Of a stretch of 7,874 nucleotides of DNA, positions 6,333 through 7,874 are shown piece after piece. The position numbers and the translations under genes are program-made. The stretch covers positions 1 through 7,874 of the forward strand of contig CALAGJ010000174.1 in assembly GCA_937892395.1 (NCBI GenBank), written 5' to 3'. The stretch is from an uncultured Parafilimonas sp. (lineage in GTDB: Bacteria; Bacteroidota; Bacteroidia; Chitinophagales; Chitinophagaceae). The notes beneath the pieces were generated by a model. It saw nothing but the letters and a program-made list of their open reading frames with translations. It was not told where the DNA came from and ran no database searches. Every line of letters starts with the position of its first letter. Position 1 is the first letter of the stretch.

Positions 6333-6406
6333 TCGGGTGGACTGGATTCGAACCAGCGACCCCCTGCACCCCATGCAGATACGCTACCGGGCTGCGCCAC
6401 CACCCG
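6333..6406 (-). tRNA. tRNA-Pro (anticodon GGG)
   Basis: A complete 74-nt cloverleaf on the minus strand. The acceptor stem CGGGTGG/CCACCCG is a perfect 7 bp with discriminator A (6333). The D stem is GCGC/GCGT, the anticodon stem TCTGC/GCAGG with loop ATGGGGT (6374-6368), and the T arm has GCTGG, TTCGAAT and CCAGT. Anticodon GGG (6372-6370) reads CCC and CCU. G37 follows the anticodon, the position methylated to m1G in proline tRNAs, and loop positions 32 and 38 are A and U. The 3' CCA is not encoded (ACAA follows), so CCA must be added after transcription. A strong terminator follows directly. Confidence 0.97.
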
Positions 6407-6482
6407 AACTCTTTTAAGATGCTTTCTTACAAGGATTATTGTAATTCTTTCATCTAACCAAAACACCGTTATTAGCGGCGGG

Positions 6483-6490
6483 CAAATGTA
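6483..6490 (-). promoter_or_regulatory. Candidate -7 box upstream of tRNA-Pro
   Basis: The minus strand reads TACATTTG, an exact TAnnTTTG match, about 77 nt upstream of the tRNA 5' end. No clear TTG -33 element is found at 17-23 nt. It lies inside the gap shared with the divergent dihydroorotase-like gene. Confidence 0.3.
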
Positions 6491-6543
6491 ACGGCTTTAA
6501 CCTAAATTCCTTTAACTTGCGCCAAAATTTTTCATACAGCAGA

Positions 6544-7806
6544 ATGAAGATTCTTATCAACAATGTAACCGTAGCAGATCCACAATCATTCTTTCATCTT
6601 CAAACGTTATCTGTACTTATAGATTCAGGTGTAATAAAAAAAATTGCCGCTGAAATAAATGAACCTGCGGATGAAATTATAAATGCATCAGGGGCTTATA
6701 TCAGCCCCGGGTTTACAGATATTTTTGCTCATGCCTCTGATCCTGGTTTTGAGCACAATGAAACATTAGCATCACTTGCCAATGCTGCCATGGCAGGAGG
6801 TTACACTACTGTGGCTGTGTTGCCAAATACCAATCCGGTTGTTGATTCAAAAACTGCTGTTTCCTATATAAAAAATACAGCGGCAAATCTTCCAGTAAAC
6901 ATATATCCACTTGGAGCAGTTTCTAAGCATATAGATGGTAAGGAGTTGGCTGAAATGTACGATATGAAACAGTCGGGGGCTTTAGCTTTTAGTGATTATA
7001 AGCACCCAATAAAAGATGCTGGCATGATGATGAGAGCCTTGCAATATGCTACGAATGTAAATTCATTTATTAGTGTACACTGCAACGATGAAAGCATATC
7101 AGGGAATGGGCAAATGAACGAGGGCGAAACCTCTACGGCTCTTGGTTTAAAAGGCATCCCTGCCTTGGCTGAAGAATTAATGCTGCAACGAAACATTACG
7201 ATATTAGAATACACGGGTGGTAAAATGCATGTGGCAACAATTTCTACCAAAGGAAGCGTAGAATTAATTAAAAAGGCTAAAGCAGCTGGTTTACAAATAA
7301 CGTGTGGCGTAGCTGCGGTGAACTTGATGCAAGATGATTCAGTATTAACCGATTTTGATTCTAATTACAAACTCAATCCACCATTGAGAACTAAAAGGGA
7401 TGTGGCCGCCTTGCGTAATGCACTTGAAAATGGGACTATTGATGTTGTGGTAAGCGACCATTTACCGCAAGATCCAGAAAGTAAAGAATTTGAATTTGAT
7501 TTAGCCGACTTTGGCATGATTGGTTTACAAACCTTTTTTAGTTGTGCCTTAGAAGGATTAAAGGAAAAGGGTTTAGAAAACCTTGTAAAATCAATAACAG
7601 TTAATCCCCGTCAAATTCTAGGAATTTCAGCTAGTTCGATAGCCGAAGGAGCAAGAGCAAATCTTACATTATTTAATCCAACTGCCCAAAGTAGTTTAAC
7701 CGAAAAGAATAATTATTCACGTTCAAAGAACTCTCCGTTTTTCAATAAATTGATGATGGGTAGAGTAGTGGGTGTTGTTAATGGGACGAAATCTGTGTTT
7801 ACTTAG
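6544..7806 (+). CDS. Dihydroorotase-family protein with degenerate active site
   Basis: 420 residues from the ATG at 6544. An in-frame TTG at 6517 would add nine residues and is less likely. The fold is clearly class I dihydroorotase (PyrC; cyclic amidohydrolase that interconverts carbamoyl-aspartate and dihydroorotate): PGFTDI...DPGFE (55-70), GGYTTVAVLPNTNPVVDS (85-102), GALAFSD (145-151), VHCND (178-182), MNEGETSTALGLKGIP (191-206), STKGS (234-238), PPLRT (279-283) and SDHLP (304-308). Key positions differ from active enzymes: the HxH metal pair is F61-A-H63, the substrate Arg of LRxPG is Ser65, the second His of HxxHVS is Thr232, the TPHH motif is A257-A-V-N260, and APH after SDH is LPQ (307-309). 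D151, H179 and D305 remain. It may be a non-catalytic partner, comparable to PyrC' proteins that support aspartate transcarbamoylase, or may have another activity. Many pipelines would name it pyrC. Confidence 0.88.
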   Translation: MKILINNVTVADPQSFFHLQTLSVLIDSGVIKKIAAEINEPADEIINASGAYISPGFTDIFAHASDPGFEHNETLASLANAAMAGGYTTVAVLPNTNPVVDSKTAVSYIKNTAANLPVNIYPLGAVSKHIDGKELAEMYDMKQSGALAFSDYKHPIKDAGMMMRALQYATNVNSFISVHCNDESISGNGQMNEGETSTALGLKGIPALAEELMLQRNITILEYTGGKMHVATISTKGSVELIKKAKAAGLQITCGVAAVNLMQDDSVLTDFDSNYKLNPPLRTKRDVAALRNALENGTIDVVVSDHLPQDPESKEFEFDLADFGMIGLQTFFSCALEGLKEKGLENLVKSITVNPRQILGISASSIAEGARANLTLFNPTAQSSLTEKNNYSRSKNSPFFNKLMMGRVVGVVNGTKSVFT

Positions 7807-7874
7807 AGTTTGATTGAAACAAAAATTGACCTTAGTTTTAAATTGAATTGTTTTTAAATTTTAATTGATTGCAG
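7807..7874. other. AT-rich window end, nothing recognised
   Basis: After the dihydroorotase-like stop codon the last 68 bp are very AT-rich. I see no stable hairpin, gene start or promoter match. Confidence 0.5.

Noticed and set aside
6242..6457. A 71-codon plus-strand ORF containing GWTGFEPATPCTPCRYATG
   Set aside because: It is the antisense reading of the tRNA-Pro gene and its terminator; this peptide is a familiar spurious translation of tRNA genes.

Overview
The window looks like chromosomal DNA of a Bacteroidota bacterium, probably near Chitinophagaceae or a related order. The basis is AT-rich DNA with short AT-rich gaps, little sign of Shine-Dalgarno sites, candidate -7 boxes of the TAnnTTTG type, a secreted repeat protein of a kind common in this phylum, and a dihydroorotase-like protein of a form I associate with Bacteroidota. 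Placement below phylum level is a guess.

Layout. At the left (25-1407, +) is an exported protein made of seven back-to-back units of exactly 60 residues, most likely a seven-bladed beta-propeller, but with no recognisable type IX secretion tail. It converges on accD (1580-2515, -). The gap between them holds a G+C-rich, hairpin-forming intergenic element (about 1444-1529) that resembles dispersed repeats of this phylum. Upstream of accD on the same strand is a class I (FbaB/DhnA-type) fructose-bisphosphate aldolase (2583-3641). A strong terminator-like hairpin sits between them, only about 15 nt before the accD start codon. Next come a small uncharacterised protein with a Tudor/KOW-like N-terminus (3842-4405, -), a two-gene unit made of a pRiA4b ORF-3-like protein and an RmlD-like SDR reductase (6087 down to 4618, 9 nt apart), and a tRNA-Pro(GGG) with its own intrinsic terminator (all -). 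The right end holds a dihydroorotase-family gene (6544-7806, +) whose metal and substrate residues are largely replaced.

How the genes fit together. Most are housekeeping or conserved single genes: glycolysis/gluconeogenesis (aldolase), the first committed step of fatty-acid synthesis (AccD), decoding (tRNA-Pro) and a pyrimidine-pathway homologue. There is no phage, insertion sequence, CRISPR array or obvious defence island. The points most worth a second look are the degenerate dihydroorotase, the intergenic repeat element, the perfectly phased 180-bp repeat gene without a sorting tail, the hairpin in the accD leader, and the Tudor-like small protein.
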